Origin: CAVQJU01 sp963729215
Lineage (GTDB): Bacteria; Acidobacteriota; Vicinamibacteria; Vicinamibacterales; CAVVIG01
Direction of reading: 5' to 3'
DNA: 64,000 nucleotides
Assembly: GCA_963729215.1 (NCBI GenBank)
Contig: CAVSND010000027.1
Coordinates: 248,001 to 312,000, forward strand
A program made the translations under genes and the position numbers. Below are positions 8,864-18,476 of this stretch, one piece after another (positions within the stretch are counted from its first letter, which is position 1; the number at the start of each line of letters is the position of its first letter). The notes beneath the pieces are model-generated. The model was not told the origin of the DNA, ran no database searches, and worked only from the letters and a program-made list of their open reading frames with translations.

Positions 8864-9703
8864 ATGCCACTGAGATTCGCGTGTGTGGGTTGCACGACCC
8901 TGGTGCTCTTGACGATCGGCCTGCGTGCGCAGGCGCCTCCGCCCCAGAGCCGTCCCGTTACCGCCGCCGATGCCCGGTTCGATCCGGCCGCCGTCGAGCG
9001 CGGTTCCGCGCTGCTCGTCAGCCAGTGCGGATTCTGCCATGGCTCCAATGCGCGAGGCGGGCCGAGCGGGCCCGACCTCACCCGTTCGGCGCTGGTGCAG
9101 GACGACGAGGGAGGCCGGCAGCTCGGCGCGTTCCTGGCGACGGGCCGGCCTGACAGGGGCATGCCGGCGTTCCAGCTGGCCGCGGACCAGGTGAGCGACC
9201 TGGCGACGTTCCTTCACGCGGCCATCTTCCTTAACGCCAATCGCCGGCTCTACCAGGTCCTCGACATCCTCACCGGCGATCCGAAGGCCGGCGAGGCGTA
9301 CTTCGCCGGCGCCGGCAAGTGTGCCACCTGCCATTCCGCGGCCGGCGACCTGAAGGGCGTCGGCGCGAAGTACGACGCGGTGACGTTGCAGGGCCGCCTG
9401 CTCATGCCTCGAGGCGGGCGCGGCGCCGGACCGCCACAACCGGCCTACCTCGACAAGAATGCGATCAAGGCGTCCATTACGCTGCCGTCGCGGCAAACGA
9501 TCTCGGGCGTGCTCGTGCGGCTGACCGACTTCGACGTCACACTCTACGATCCGCAGACAGGTCAAATGCGGTCGTGGTTTCGGAACGGCGACCTGCCCAG
9601 GGTTGACCTCGTCGATCCGCTGCAGGCTCACCTCAACATGCTGCCCGTGTGGACCGACACCGACATGCACAACGTGACGGCCTATCTGGCGAGTCTCAAA
9701 TGA
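8864..9703 (+). CDS. Diheme c-type cytochrome
   Basis: A 279-residue exported protein (hydrophobic leader, residues about 5-24) with two haem-binding motifs, CGFCH at residues 55-59 and CATCH at 153-157. Its stop overlaps the ATG of the PQQ dehydrogenase (ATGA at 9700-9703), so it is most likely the electron acceptor for that enzyme in the periplasm. A purine-rich GGGGGAG precedes the start by about 9 nt. Confidence 0.88.
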   Translation: MPLRFACVGCTTLVLLTIGLRAQAPPPQSRPVTAADARFDPAAVERGSALLVSQCGFCHGSNARGGPSGPDLTRSALVQDDEGGRQLGAFLATGRPDRGMPAFQLAADQVSDLATFLHAAIFLNANRRLYQVLDILTGDPKAGEAYFAGAGKCATCHSAAGDLKGVGAKYDAVTLQGRLLMPRGGRGAGPPQPAYLDKNAIKASITLPSRQTISGVLVRLTDFDVTLYDPQTGQMRSWFRNGDLPRVDLVDPLQAHLNMLPVWTDTDMHNVTAYLASLK

Positions 9704-11373
9704 CGACTGGACGCGTATGCCGTCTCATCATCTGGACGCTGGCGCTGGTCATCCCGGCCGCGCTCGCCGCCCAACAGGGCGCCGCGCTCGACCCTTCGGC
9801 GCTGCTCAAAATCCCGACCGACTCGTGGCCGACCTATCACGGCGATTACTCGGGCCGCCGGTACAGCACGCTCGCGCAGATCACCGCCGACAACGTGAAG
9901 AACCTGCAGCTGGCGTGGGTGTACCGGCTGAACACGTCGCAGGCGTTTGCGCAGATCGGGGGCGAAGGGCCCGACGTGCCTCCGGTGGCGGCAAGCGGAT
10001 TCGGACCACCAACGATCAAGGCCACGCCGCTGATGGTCGGGGGCACGCTCTATTTTTCGGCTCCCGATCACGTGTGGGCCGTGGACGCGCGCACCGGTCG
10101 TGAAATCTGGCACTACTTCTGGAAAACGCGGGGTGGCATCCATATCGGCAACCGCGGCGTGGGGATGTACGGGAACTGGATCTACTTCCTGACGCCGGAC
10201 AACTACTTCGTGTCGCTCGACGCGGCGACCGGCAAGGAGCGCTGGCACCACGAGATCGCGAACGTGAAACGCGAGTATTTTTCCACGAGCGCACCGCTCA
10301 TCGTCGGCAAGCAGGTGCTGATCGGCGTCGGCGGCGATTCGCTCGACGTGCCGGGGTATCTCGAGTCGCGCGATCCGGAGAGCGGTGAAGTGATCTGGCG
10401 CTGGTACACGACGCCGCGGCCAGGCCAGCCGGGTGCCGAAAGCTGGCCGACGCTCGAGGCCATGACCAACGGCGGCGGCATGCCCTGGCTGCCGGGAACG
10501 TACGATCCGGAGCTCAACCTCTATTACATAGGCACCGGCAACCCGCAGCCGGTCCTGGCGGGAAAGAGCCGCGCCGGCGACAACCTCTGGACCTGTTCGA
10601 TCGTCGCCCTCAACCCTGATACGGGCAAGCTCGTGTGGTACTACCAGGTGTCGCCGCACGACACCCACGACTGGGACGCCGCGCAGACGCCTGTCCTGAT
10701 AGATGGCGTCATCGACGGCAAGCCGCGCAAGCTGGTGGCACAGGCGAATCGCAACGGCCACTTCTTCGTCCTCGACCGCACGAACGGAAAGCACGTCCTG
10801 ACGACGACGCATATCGAATCGGTGAACTGGACGAAAGGCTTGAACGCGAACGGTCAGCCGATTCCGAATCCCGACAAAGAGGCGTCAATCCCGGGCGTGC
10901 TCGTGTCGCCGGACACCAACGGCGCCACGAACTGGCCGCCGCCGAGCTTCAGCCCCGACACGGGGTTGTTCTATGTCGGCGTCACTCAATCGTTCAGTGT
11001 GTTCTATCTCACCGATACCGACGAACATCAGGAAGGGTGGGCGGCCGCCGAACGGAATGTCGGCAGCCTTGGCCGGTCGTTGAAGGCGATCGACTACAAG
11101 ACCGGCAAGGTGAAGTGGAGCCGGCCACTGGCCATGGGCGCGGGCGCCGGCGGAGCGCCGATGGGATTGCTCAGCACGGCTGGCAAACTGCTGTTCGGCA
11201 ACGACGGCGGAGGCAACTTCGTCGCGTACGATCCGTCGACCGGCAAGCCGCTGTGGCACGTCGGTCTCGGCCTGAACACGAGCAACGGCCCCGAAACGTA
11301 CCTGCTCGATGGCCGCCAGTACGTGGTGGTCGGCGCGGGAGACACGTTGTACGCGTTTACGCTGCCGCGATGA
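9700..11373 (+). CDS. PQQ-dependent dehydrogenase (quinoprotein, beta-propeller)
   Basis: A 557-residue secreted protein: signal peptide MTTGRVCRLIIWTLALVIPA to about residue 24, then WPTYHGDYSGRRYSTLAQI and repeated tryptophan-docking blades (VWAVDARTGREIWHY, VSLDAATGKERWHH, VAYDPSTGKPLWHV). These are typical of membrane or periplasmic quinoprotein alcohol/glucose dehydrogenases. The ATG at 9700 overlaps the cytochrome stop; an upstream in-frame start at 9649 would lie inside the cytochrome and precede the signal peptide, so it is rejected. The substrate cannot be fixed from sequence. Confidence 0.88.
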   Translation: MTTGRVCRLIIWTLALVIPAALAAQQGAALDPSALLKIPTDSWPTYHGDYSGRRYSTLAQITADNVKNLQLAWVYRLNTSQAFAQIGGEGPDVPPVAASGFGPPTIKATPLMVGGTLYFSAPDHVWAVDARTGREIWHYFWKTRGGIHIGNRGVGMYGNWIYFLTPDNYFVSLDAATGKERWHHEIANVKREYFSTSAPLIVGKQVLIGVGGDSLDVPGYLESRDPESGEVIWRWYTTPRPGQPGAESWPTLEAMTNGGGMPWLPGTYDPELNLYYIGTGNPQPVLAGKSRAGDNLWTCSIVALNPDTGKLVWYYQVSPHDTHDWDAAQTPVLIDGVIDGKPRKLVAQANRNGHFFVLDRTNGKHVLTTTHIESVNWTKGLNANGQPIPNPDKEASIPGVLVSPDTNGATNWPPPSFSPDTGLFYVGVTQSFSVFYLTDTDEHQEGWAAAERNVGSLGRSLKAIDYKTGKVKWSRPLAMGAGAGGAPMGLLSTAGKLLFGNDGGGNFVAYDPSTGKPLWHVGLGLNTSNGPETYLLDGRQYVVVGAGDTLYAFTLPR

Positions 11374-11412
11374 CGATCGTGGTGGCGGCCTCGAGCTGAC
11401 GAAAGGGGAGAC

Positions 11413-12327
11413 ATGATCACACGGCGCGATTTCGGCAAACTGGCGCTGGCGTCTCTCGCGATGAGTCGCGGACTGGCTGCCGCCGGCCTGGACTCGCGGA
11501 TCGCCGGCGTGCGCGTCGGAGTGCAGACGTACAGCTTCCGCGAGCTGCCGCGCTCGCCCGGCACCGATGCGGTGGACGCGATCGTCAAAGCCATGAGCGA
11601 CTGCGGCCTCGTCGAATGCGAGCTCTGGGCGCCGCAGATCGAGCCGCAGCAGGCGCTCGGGCGCGGCCGCCCGCCGGAGGAGGCCGGGAAGGCGCGCGAC
11701 GACCTGCGCGCCTGGCGGATGAATACGCCGCTCGATCATTTCAAGGACGTCAGGAAGAAGTTCAACGCGGCTGGATTGTCGATCTACGCGTACAACTACA
11801 GCCCGAATGCCAGCTTCACCGACGGCGAAATCGATCGCGGGTTCGAGATGGCGAAGGCGCTCGGCGCGGAGATCATCACGAGCTCGACGACCATCGACGT
11901 CGCCCGGCGGATCGTGCCGTTCGCCGAGCGGCACAAGATGGTCGTCGCGATGCACGGCCACTCGGACACGTCGAAGCCGGGCGAGTTCGCCTCGCCGGAG
12001 AGCTTTGCCGAGGCCATGCGCATGTCGAGGTATTTCAAGGTCAACCTCGACATCGGTCACTTCACGGCGGCGAATTTCGACGCGATGCAGTACCTGCGAG
12101 AGCACCACGACGCCATCACGAATCTGCATTTGAAGGACCGGAAGAGCCACCAGGGCGACAACGTACCGTGGGGAACGGGTGACACGCCGATTCGCGACGT
12201 GCTGCAGCTGCTGAAGCGGGAGCGCTGGCCGATTCGCGCCTATATCGAATACGAGCACCGCGGCACAGGCACGCCGGTCGAAGAGGTAAAGAAGTGCTAT
12301 GCCTTCGTGAAGGAAGCGCTGGCGTGA
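11413..12327 (+). CDS. Sugar phosphate isomerase/epimerase (xylose isomerase-like TIM barrel), Tat-exported
   Basis: A 304-residue protein starting MITRRDFGKLALASLA, a twin-arginine signal (RRDFGK), followed by an AP-endonuclease-2/xylose isomerase-like barrel with VGVQTYSFRE, HGHSDT, NLDIGHF and HLKDRK metal-site motifs. It follows the PQQ dehydrogenase after 39 nt and has AAAGGGGAG upstream of its start, so the cytochrome-dehydrogenase-isomerase group may process a sugar or polyol in the periplasm. That pathway role is inferred. Confidence 0.82.
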   Translation: MITRRDFGKLALASLAMSRGLAAAGLDSRIAGVRVGVQTYSFRELPRSPGTDAVDAIVKAMSDCGLVECELWAPQIEPQQALGRGRPPEEAGKARDDLRAWRMNTPLDHFKDVRKKFNAAGLSIYAYNYSPNASFTDGEIDRGFEMAKALGAEIITSSTTIDVARRIVPFAERHKMVVAMHGHSDTSKPGEFASPESFAEAMRMSRYFKVNLDIGHFTAANFDAMQYLREHHDAITNLHLKDRKSHQGDNVPWGTGDTPIRDVLQLLKRERWPIRAYIEYEHRGTGTPVEEVKKCYAFVKEALA

Positions 12328-12348
12328 TCCCATGCTAGTGTGGACGTT

Positions 12349-13517
12349 ATGGATCGATCAGGTCGTCGCGCCTGCCGGTTGGTCGCCTTCATTGTCCTGG
12401 GCACGTCAGCGTGGGCAGCTGGACAGAGTGCGTCACCGCTGGCCGGCGTCTGGAGCCTGAACCGCGGCGCTCAGCGAATTTCCCAAGGAGATCGGGTTCA
12501 ATATCCCGGGCGCGGCAGCCGCCGGCTGAGGAGGGCGCGACCCAGGGTTCGCGCGGCGGCGGAAGCGGACGGCGCGGGTCGGGAGGCGGCTCGGGCCGGT
12601 CGTCCGGCAGTCCCTTTTTCGGCCGTCCCGAAAGCTACGACGACTCCCGCCGTATCCAGTTGTTGATAGCGGACCTGCGGAACCCGCCACAGCGGTTGAT
12701 GATCGTCGATGCGCCCGCCGCGATCACGATCACCAACGAGCTCGGGCAACCGCGAACGTTGCACCCGACCGGCAAGGAAGAGGCTTTCGAGATCCAGGGC
12801 GTCCCGTTCACGGCCACAACCACACGCGAGGGCGACCGGGTCGTCGTCGTGTATCACGTCGCGCAAGGCCGCGACGTCCGGTATACGCTCTCCGCGGCGG
12901 CGAATCCGCCGCGCCTCCTCGTCGAAGCTCAGCTTATCGACGAAGGGAAGGCCGGCGACAAACTGACGCGCGTGTACAACTCGGGGGTCGCAGCACCAGA
13001 GGCGCCCGCCCAGGCGTCCGCGCCCGCACAGGTCCCACCAGCCGGCCAGCCACCAGCACCTGGTCAACCTGCATCTGCATCCGGCAGCTTTGATCAGCGT
13101 CCGGGGGCCGAGTTCAAAGGACTCAAAACCGTCGGCATTCTCGTCGAGGATTTCGGCCAGGAAGCCAAGGCGTGCGGGCTCAACCAGGACTCGATTCAGG
13201 ACGCGTTGTCGAGAAAGTTGAGCGCGGGAGGATTGACGGTCCGGAAGAACTCAGACGACGACACGTACGTGTACGTGAACGTCATCACGACGATCACACC
13301 CAATGTGGGCTGCGTATCCCGTTACGATGCATTCCTGTACACGCATGCGACCGCGAGGCTGGCCTATCACGAGCAACCGGTGCTTGTGCAAGTGTCGCTC
13401 ATCCATCGCGGCGGGATCGGTGCCAGCACGACGACTGGCCATGCGGCGGCCGTGTCGCGAGGGCTCGAGGGCTATATCGACATCTTCCTCACCCAGATTC
13501 GCGACGCGAACAAGTGA
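12349..13517 (+). CDS. Secreted protein of unknown function, reading frame shifted twice near the N-terminus
   Basis: The ATG at 12349 opens a signal peptide (LVAFIVLGTSAWAAGQ) continuing to WSLNRGA. Coherent protein then resumes in a second frame (LSEFPKEIGFNIPGAAAAG, about 12470-12527) and in a third frame from about 12535 (EGATQGSRGGG) through to the stop at 13517. The long open part (12411-13517) holds a Gly-rich segment, a beta-rich domain (PAAITITNELGQPRTLHP), an Ala/Pro linker and a C-terminal domain with LKTVGILVEDFGQEAKACGL. No family is recognised. A -10-like TAGTGT lies 7 nt before the ATG. Two single-nucleotide indels, real or in the assembly, are needed to explain the frames. Confidence 0.55.
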
Positions 13518-13537
13518 GGCTGCAGCGAGTCGAAGAG

Positions 13538-13750
13538 CTAGACCTCGTCGATATCAACCTGCCAGTCGGCGAGCGGCTGGGGCCCGGGCCGGATGTCGGC
13601 GATGTCCGGATCGACGCCGTCTGGTGACGACGGTGCGCCTGGGTCCCGCCGCGCACGTTCAGCGCGGCGTGCCGCCTTGTCCTTCTGCTTCGTGATACGC
13701 GCTTGTTCGCGCTGGCGTTTGGTAATCGTCGGACGTGATCGTTGTGCCAT
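13538..13750 (-). CDS. Small highly basic conserved hypothetical protein
   Basis: A 70-residue protein beginning MAQRSRPTITKRQREQARIT, rich in Arg/Lys/Gln in the first half and ending in an acidic DPDIADIRPGPQP-like tail. This composition matches small proteins often seen in Acidobacteriota and neighbours, but no function is known to me. A nucleic-acid-binding role is only a guess. It is convergent with the preceding secreted gene and 17 nt downstream of the next minus-strand gene, perhaps co-transcribed with it. Confidence 0.6.
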   Translation of the reverse strand: MAQRSRPTITKRQREQARITKQKDKAARRAERARRDPGAPSSPDGVDPDIADIRPGPQPLADWQVDIDEV

Positions 13751-13767
13751 CTGTTCTTGTTCTGCCG

Positions 13768-14910
13768 CTATTCCTGATCGTCCGGGTTTGCCCGCCCGGG
13801 GATCGGCCGCGCTCCGGCGTCCAGGTTCTGCTGCACGCTCTTACGCCGCCGGACGATGCCCTTCCTGGCATCTTCCTCGATCGCCTTGTCTTCGGCGCGC
13901 TCGGCGCTGAGCGAGTTCTTCAACATGTAGTTGCCTTCGTGGCACTCGTACGGCAGCAGCACGTATCCGGGCGGTGAGGTGAGCGGCAGCGAGAGTGTCC
14001 ACGGTCGGACGTAGGTCTTCGGATCGTCGATGTGGACTTCGTACCGCAGTTCGTCGCCGTCCACGCGATAGATTTTCTCCGTCAGTTTGAGGTCGGCGCT
14101 GTGCCGCAGGCCGTTGCCGTTGCCGCCGCCGATACTGGTCTGGTCGGTGAAATTCGTCGTTTCGATGACGAGCGTGCTGCCTTCCCAGTGTCCGCGCGAG
14201 TCGCCCAGGTACTGCCGGACGTTCGACGACAGATGCGGCCGGCCGTCGGTGTAGATGACGCGCGTATCGTGCACCATCTCGTAGCTGATGACGACCACGC
14301 CGGGGGACTGGATGATGCGGTTTCCGTTGCCGTACACGACCGGCATGATCGACCCGACGATGCCGCGCGTCATGCAGCGGTCGTAGAGCGTGAAATCGAG
14401 CTGGTCGTTGAAGGGGCCCTCGCCGAAGCTTCCCCGGTCGCGCGGCGCGGTCCGGGTGAGGGCGTGTTCGGTGAACGCCGGCGTGCGGCCGTCTTCCGGC
14501 TCGACGACGAGCGACGTCTGACGGTAGGAGCGCGTTTTCCACGCCCCGTCGTTCCTGAACGCGCCGACGGCGTTGACGCCGGCATCACGCCGCTGCTCGT
14601 CGCTCTTCCGGGCTTCGGCGAATTCCTCATCGGTCAACAGGTCCCGGGTCCCGAACTTCTCGGGCCGTTCGCGCGGGATGCCAAGCGCCGCATCGCTCGT
14701 CCACACGCCCTGGATGTCGGGCTCGCCCCAGGCGGTTTTCGGCGCCGACTTGGCCGGCTCGGCATACCTCATCGAGAGCGGCTTCGCGGGTGCCGCCGCG
14801 GCAGGCTTTGGTGATGCGGCCGCGGTCTGGCCGGCAACGGGAATGGTCGCGACGAGGACCGCGCCAGCCACGGCTGTCATGCATCCCAACGCGAGAACGC
14901 GGTTCGTCAT
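13768..14910 (-). CDS. Secreted conserved hypothetical protein (paralogue of the 57.7-kb gene)
   Basis: A 380-residue protein with a signal peptide (VLALGCMTAVAGAVLVATIP) and motifs GEPDIQGVWTSD, GHWEGSTLVIETTNF, YRVDGDELRYEVHIDDP and PYECHEGNYML. The protein at 57715-58530 shares the same series of motifs (GKPDLTGVW, GRWEGDTLVVDVTGF), so they are paralogues of an acidobacterial secreted family without a known activity. The start lies 16 nt downstream of the tRNA-Thr gene on the same strand. Confidence 0.75.
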   Translation of the reverse strand: MTNRVLALGCMTAVAGAVLVATIPVAGQTAAASPKPAAAAPAKPLSMRYAEPAKSAPKTAWGEPDIQGVWTSDAALGIPRERPEKFGTRDLLTDEEFAEARKSDEQRRDAGVNAVGAFRNDGAWKTRSYRQTSLVVEPEDGRTPAFTEHALTRTAPRDRGSFGEGPFNDQLDFTLYDRCMTRGIVGSIMPVVYGNGNRIIQSPGVVVISYEMVHDTRVIYTDGRPHLSSNVRQYLGDSRGHWEGSTLVIETTNFTDQTSIGGGNGNGLRHSADLKLTEKIYRVDGDELRYEVHIDDPKTYVRPWTLSLPLTSPPGYVLLPYECHEGNYMLKNSLSAERAEDKAIEEDARKGIVRRRKSVQQNLDAGARPIPGRANPDDQE

Positions 14911-14926
14911 GCAAGATCTCCTGAAT

Positions 14927-15002
14927 TGGAGCCGGCGACCCGACTTGAACGGGTGACCTGCTGATTACGAATCAGCTGCTCTACCAACTGAGCTACGCCG
15001 GC
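14927..15002 (-). tRNA. tRNA-Thr (anticodon CGT), CCA encoded
   Basis: Read on the minus strand, a 76-nt cloverleaf starts GCCGGCG and ends CGCCGGC-T-CCA. It has a D-arm TAGCTCAGTTGGTAGAGC, anticodon stem GCTGA/TCAGC with loop TTCGTAA (anticodon CGT) and T-arm with GTTCAAGTC. The 7-bp acceptor stem pairs perfectly. Confidence 0.95.
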
Positions 15003-15042
15003 CTGGCGGGTGCGCGACTGAGTTCAATAGTTTAGCACGCGC

Positions 15043-15429
15043 TCATGCCCCATACTGCTGGTCGGTCACCGGTTCCATCCATCTGGTGGAGGCGTCGACG
15101 TTCAGCGCCAGGTGCACGCCCCGGGCGTCCCGAGTCGCGCCGTGCCAGTGTTTTTCGCCGGGCGGGATGACGATGGCATCGCCCGCGACGGCCTCGTGGG
15201 CCGGTTCGCCCAGTTTCTGGATGCGGATCCGCCCTTCGACGACGAGCAGCCACTGGGGGCCGTCGTGCGTGTGCCAGTGGGTGCGTGCGCCCGGCTCGAA
15301 GGCGACGCGATACACCTTGACGGGGGTCCCGGCCTCGTCTGACGCCAGCGTGGCGCGCGTGACCGCGCCTGTGAAAGTATCGGCGTCGCCGCGTTCGGAC
15401 GGGATTGAGGCGCTACGAAAAATTTTCAC
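15043..15429 (-). CDS. Cupin-domain protein
   Basis: From the GTG at 15429 the product has 128 residues, a single cupin barrel with GARTHWHTHDGPQWLLVVEG (motif 1, three His) and PPGEKHWHG (motif 2). The family binds a metal ion and includes small dioxygenase-like and sensory proteins. The frame is open further upstream, but that extension would run antisense through the start of uvrA and lacks similarity, so the GTG is preferred. It is divergent from uvrA across a 64-nt spacer. Confidence 0.75.
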   Translation of the reverse strand: MKIFRSASIPSERGDADTFTGAVTRATLASDEAGTPVKVYRVAFEPGARTHWHTHDGPQWLLVVEGRIRIQKLGEPAHEAVAGDAIVIPPGEKHWHGATRDARGVHLALNVDASTRWMEPVTDQQYGA

Positions 15430-15435
15430 GCGTGC

Positions 15436-15441
15436 TACGAT
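15436..15441 (+). promoter_or_regulatory. Candidate -10 element for uvrA
   Basis: TACGAT, in an AT-rich patch, lies 52 nt upstream of the uvrA ATG. No clear -35 or SOS-box-like palindrome is visible nearby. Confidence 0.3.
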
Positions 15442-16087
15442 AGATGGTTTAACGCCGCGTCGCAATTGTCCACTTAGCGAGCCCAGACAAGCGATGTCCG
15501 AAACCAGCTCGGCAGTCGTCGCGCCGCCGGCGGCTGCTGCCGACCGATCCGAGATCGTCATCCGCGGCGCACGTACGCACAACCTCAAGAATATCGACGT
15601 GTCTCTTCCCGTCGGCGCGCTCATCATCACGACGGGCGTGAGCGGGTCGGGCAAGTCGTCGCTCGCCTTCGACACGATCTACGCCGAAGGACAGCGCCGC
15701 TATGTGGAATCGCTGTCCGCGTACGCGCGGCAGTTCCTCGAGCGGATGGAGAAGCCGGACGTCGATCGCATCGACGGCATCTCGCCGGCGATCGCGATCA
15801 GGCAGAAGAACAGCATTCGCAATCCGCGATCGACGGTCGGAACGACGACCGAGATCCACGATTACATGCGTTTGCTGTACGCGCGCGTCGGCCGCACGTT
15901 CTGCCGGAACTGCGGGCGGGAGGTGGTGCGCGAGACAGCAGAGGTCGTCGCGGCCCAACTCGGCGCGCTGGCGGCAGGCACGCGCCTGCTCATCGGGTTC
16001 GATCTTCCGATCGTGGCGACCGCCGCTGCGCCCGATACGGGCGAAACGGTCGACGAGGTCGTCGAGCAGATCGACGACTTCGACGAA

Positions 16088-16121
16088 GGTTCGAGGGGTT
16101 CGAGTGGTCGGGTTCAAGTGG
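16088..16121 (+). repeat. Short tandem tract 1 inside uvrA (GGTTCGAG-type unit)
   Basis: GGTTCGAGG, GGTTCGAGT and a degenerate GGTCGGGTTCAAGTGG follow each other directly. Conserved UvrA sequence upstream and downstream lies in different frames across this tract. Confidence 0.65.
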
Positions 16122-16368
16122 CGCGGCCGTCGCGGCCGCAGTCGAGGTCCTGAAGCGAAAAGGCTTTGGACGGCTGCTGGTGGATGGGCGAGCCGTGTCG
16201 CTCGACGACGTGGGCGCGGCATCGCTGGCGGATCGGCAACTGCTGCAGGTGGTTGTCGATCGCGTCCAGCTTGGCGCCGAGGACATGCGCCAGCGGCTCA
16301 CGGACTCGATCGAGACCGCGTATCTCGAAGGCGGCGGCGCGGCCTGGGCCGTGGAACTGCTTCAAGCC

Positions 16369-16423
16369 TCGAGCCACGAGCCCGAGCCACGAGCCACGAG
16401 TGACGAGCCCCGAGCCACAAGTT
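16369..16423 (+). repeat. Short tandem tract 2 inside uvrA (GAGCCAC unit)
   Basis: Heptamers GAGCCAC, GAGCCAC, GAGTGAC, GAGCCCC and GAGCCAC with minor interruptions. The frame changes across the tract, which sits in the poorly conserved loop before FSERFECRPCG. The same unit fills intergenic tracts at 28.4, 36.3, 44.0 and 46.6 kb and the tract inside uvrC. Confidence 0.75.
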
Positions 16424-18476
16424 GTCCACCAGTTCTCCGAGCGGTTCGAGTGCCGGCCGTGCGGCATCGCCTACGAAGATCCGCAGCCGCGGCTGTTCTC
16501 GTTCAATAACCCGTTCGGCGCGTGCGCGACCTGCCACGGCTTCGGGAACATCATCGAACTGGACATCAACCTCGTCATGCCCGATCCCTCCAAGTCCCTC
16601 CAGGAGGGCGCGGTCGAACCCTGGAGCAAGCCGCACTATCGCGCGCAGCTCGCCGAGCTGAAAAAGGCCGCACGCAGCCGGAAGCTCCGCCTCGACGTCC
16701 CGTGGTCGTCATTGAGCGCCGACGAACAGCAGTTCGTCATCGAGGGCGGGCCGACCGACGGCGCGGACTACCAGGGCATTCGAGGCTTCTTCCGATGGCT
16801 CGAGCGAAAAAAGTACAAGGTCCACGTCCGGGTGTTCCTGAGCCGGTATCGCGGATACCTGACGTGCCCGGATTGCGGCGGCGCGCGGCTCAGGCGCGAG
16901 GCGCGCGACGTCCGTGTCTCGGGCCAGACGATCGACCAGGTGTCGTCGCTGACGGTGCGGGACGCCCAGCAGTTCTTCGGGTCGCTCCAGCTGTCCGAGA
17001 AAGAGACCGCGATCGCCGAAAAAGTGCTCAGGGAAATCACGCGGCGGCTGTCGTTCCTGAGCGATGTGGGGTTGAACTACCTGACGCTCGACCGTCTGTC
17101 GTCGACGCTCTCGGGCGGCGAGGCGCAGCGCATCAACCTGGCGACCTCGCTGGGCTCGGCGCTGGTCGGCACGCTGTACGTGCTCGACGAACCGTCGATC
17201 GGCCTGCACTCGAGGGATAACCAGCGGCTCATCGACATCCTCCGCCAGCTGCGCGACCAGGGCAACACGGTGCTGGTCGTCGAACACGACGCCGACATGA
17301 TTCGCGTCGCCGACCACATCGTCGATCTGGGTCTGGGCGCAGGCGAGCAGGGGGGGCGCGTCGTGTACTCGGGAACGCTCGAAGGCCTGATGCGCGAGCC
17401 GCGCTCCCTGACGGCGAAGTACCTCCGGCACGAGCTCTCGATTCGCGTGCCGACCACGCGCCGGCGGGGAAGCGGGCAGAAGCTGAGCCTGCTGGGGGCG
17501 ACCGAACACAATCTGAAGGACATCGACATCAGCATCCCGCTCAATACGCTGACCGTTGTGACCGGCGTCAGCGGATCGGGGAAGTCGACCCTCGTCCACG
17601 ACGTGCTCTACGCGGCCGTCAAGCGCGCGAAGGGCGGGTGGGATCGGCGCGTTGGCGCGTTCCGCAAGCTCGAAGGCATCGAATACATCACCGACGCGGT
17701 GCTCGTCGATCAGGCGCCGATCGGCCGCACGCCGCGATCGAACCCCGTGACGTATCTGAAAGCCTTCGATCCGATTCGCGAGTTGTTCGCCGCCACGAAG
17801 GACGCGCGGTCGCGCGGGCTGACGGCCAGCCACTTCTCGTTCAACGTGCCCGGGGGACGGTGCGAAGCCTGTCAGGGCGAGGGCGAGGTTCGCGTCGAGA
17901 TGCAGTTTCTCGCCGACGTGTTCGTCCCCTGCGATCAATGCGACGGCAAGCGATTCAAGCCGCAGGTGCTCGAGGTGAAGTACCGCGGGCGGTCGATTCG
18001 CCAGGTGCTCGACCTCACGGTGCGCGAAGCGCTGACGTTTTTCAGCAGCTCGCCGAAGGTGCTGCGCCGTCTGCAGGTGCTCGACGAGATTGGCCTGGGG
18101 TACCTGCGCCTCGGCCAGCCGGCCACGACGCTTTCGGGAGGAGAGGCGCAGCGGATCAAGATCGCCGCCCACCTGTCGTCGCATAGCGGCGAGCGGTTGC
18201 TGTACGTCCTGGACGAGCCGACCACCGGCTTGCACTTTGACGACATCGCGAAGCTCCTGACGGCCTTCCGCAAGCTGCTCGAGGCGGGCCACTCGCTGGT
18301 CGTCATCGAGCACAACCTGGACGTCATCAAGACGGCCGACACCATCATCGACCTGGGCCCCGAAGGCGGAGAGGAGGGGGGCCGTGTGGTCGCCGTGGGC
18401 ACTCCTGAGCAGGTGGCCCAGATAGAGACCTCCCATACCGGCCGATACCTTCGTACGGTGCTTCCGGAGGGATCAC

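Noticed and set aside
14885..15045. Genomic island inserted at tRNA-Thr
   Set aside because: No duplicated tRNA 3' end, integrase or composition change is visible around the tRNA.
16088..16423. Programmed ribosomal frameshifting in uvrA
   Set aside because: No slippery heptamer with a downstream pseudoknot is evident; the shifts coincide with tandem repeat tracts, so DNA-level slippage or insertion is the simpler reading.
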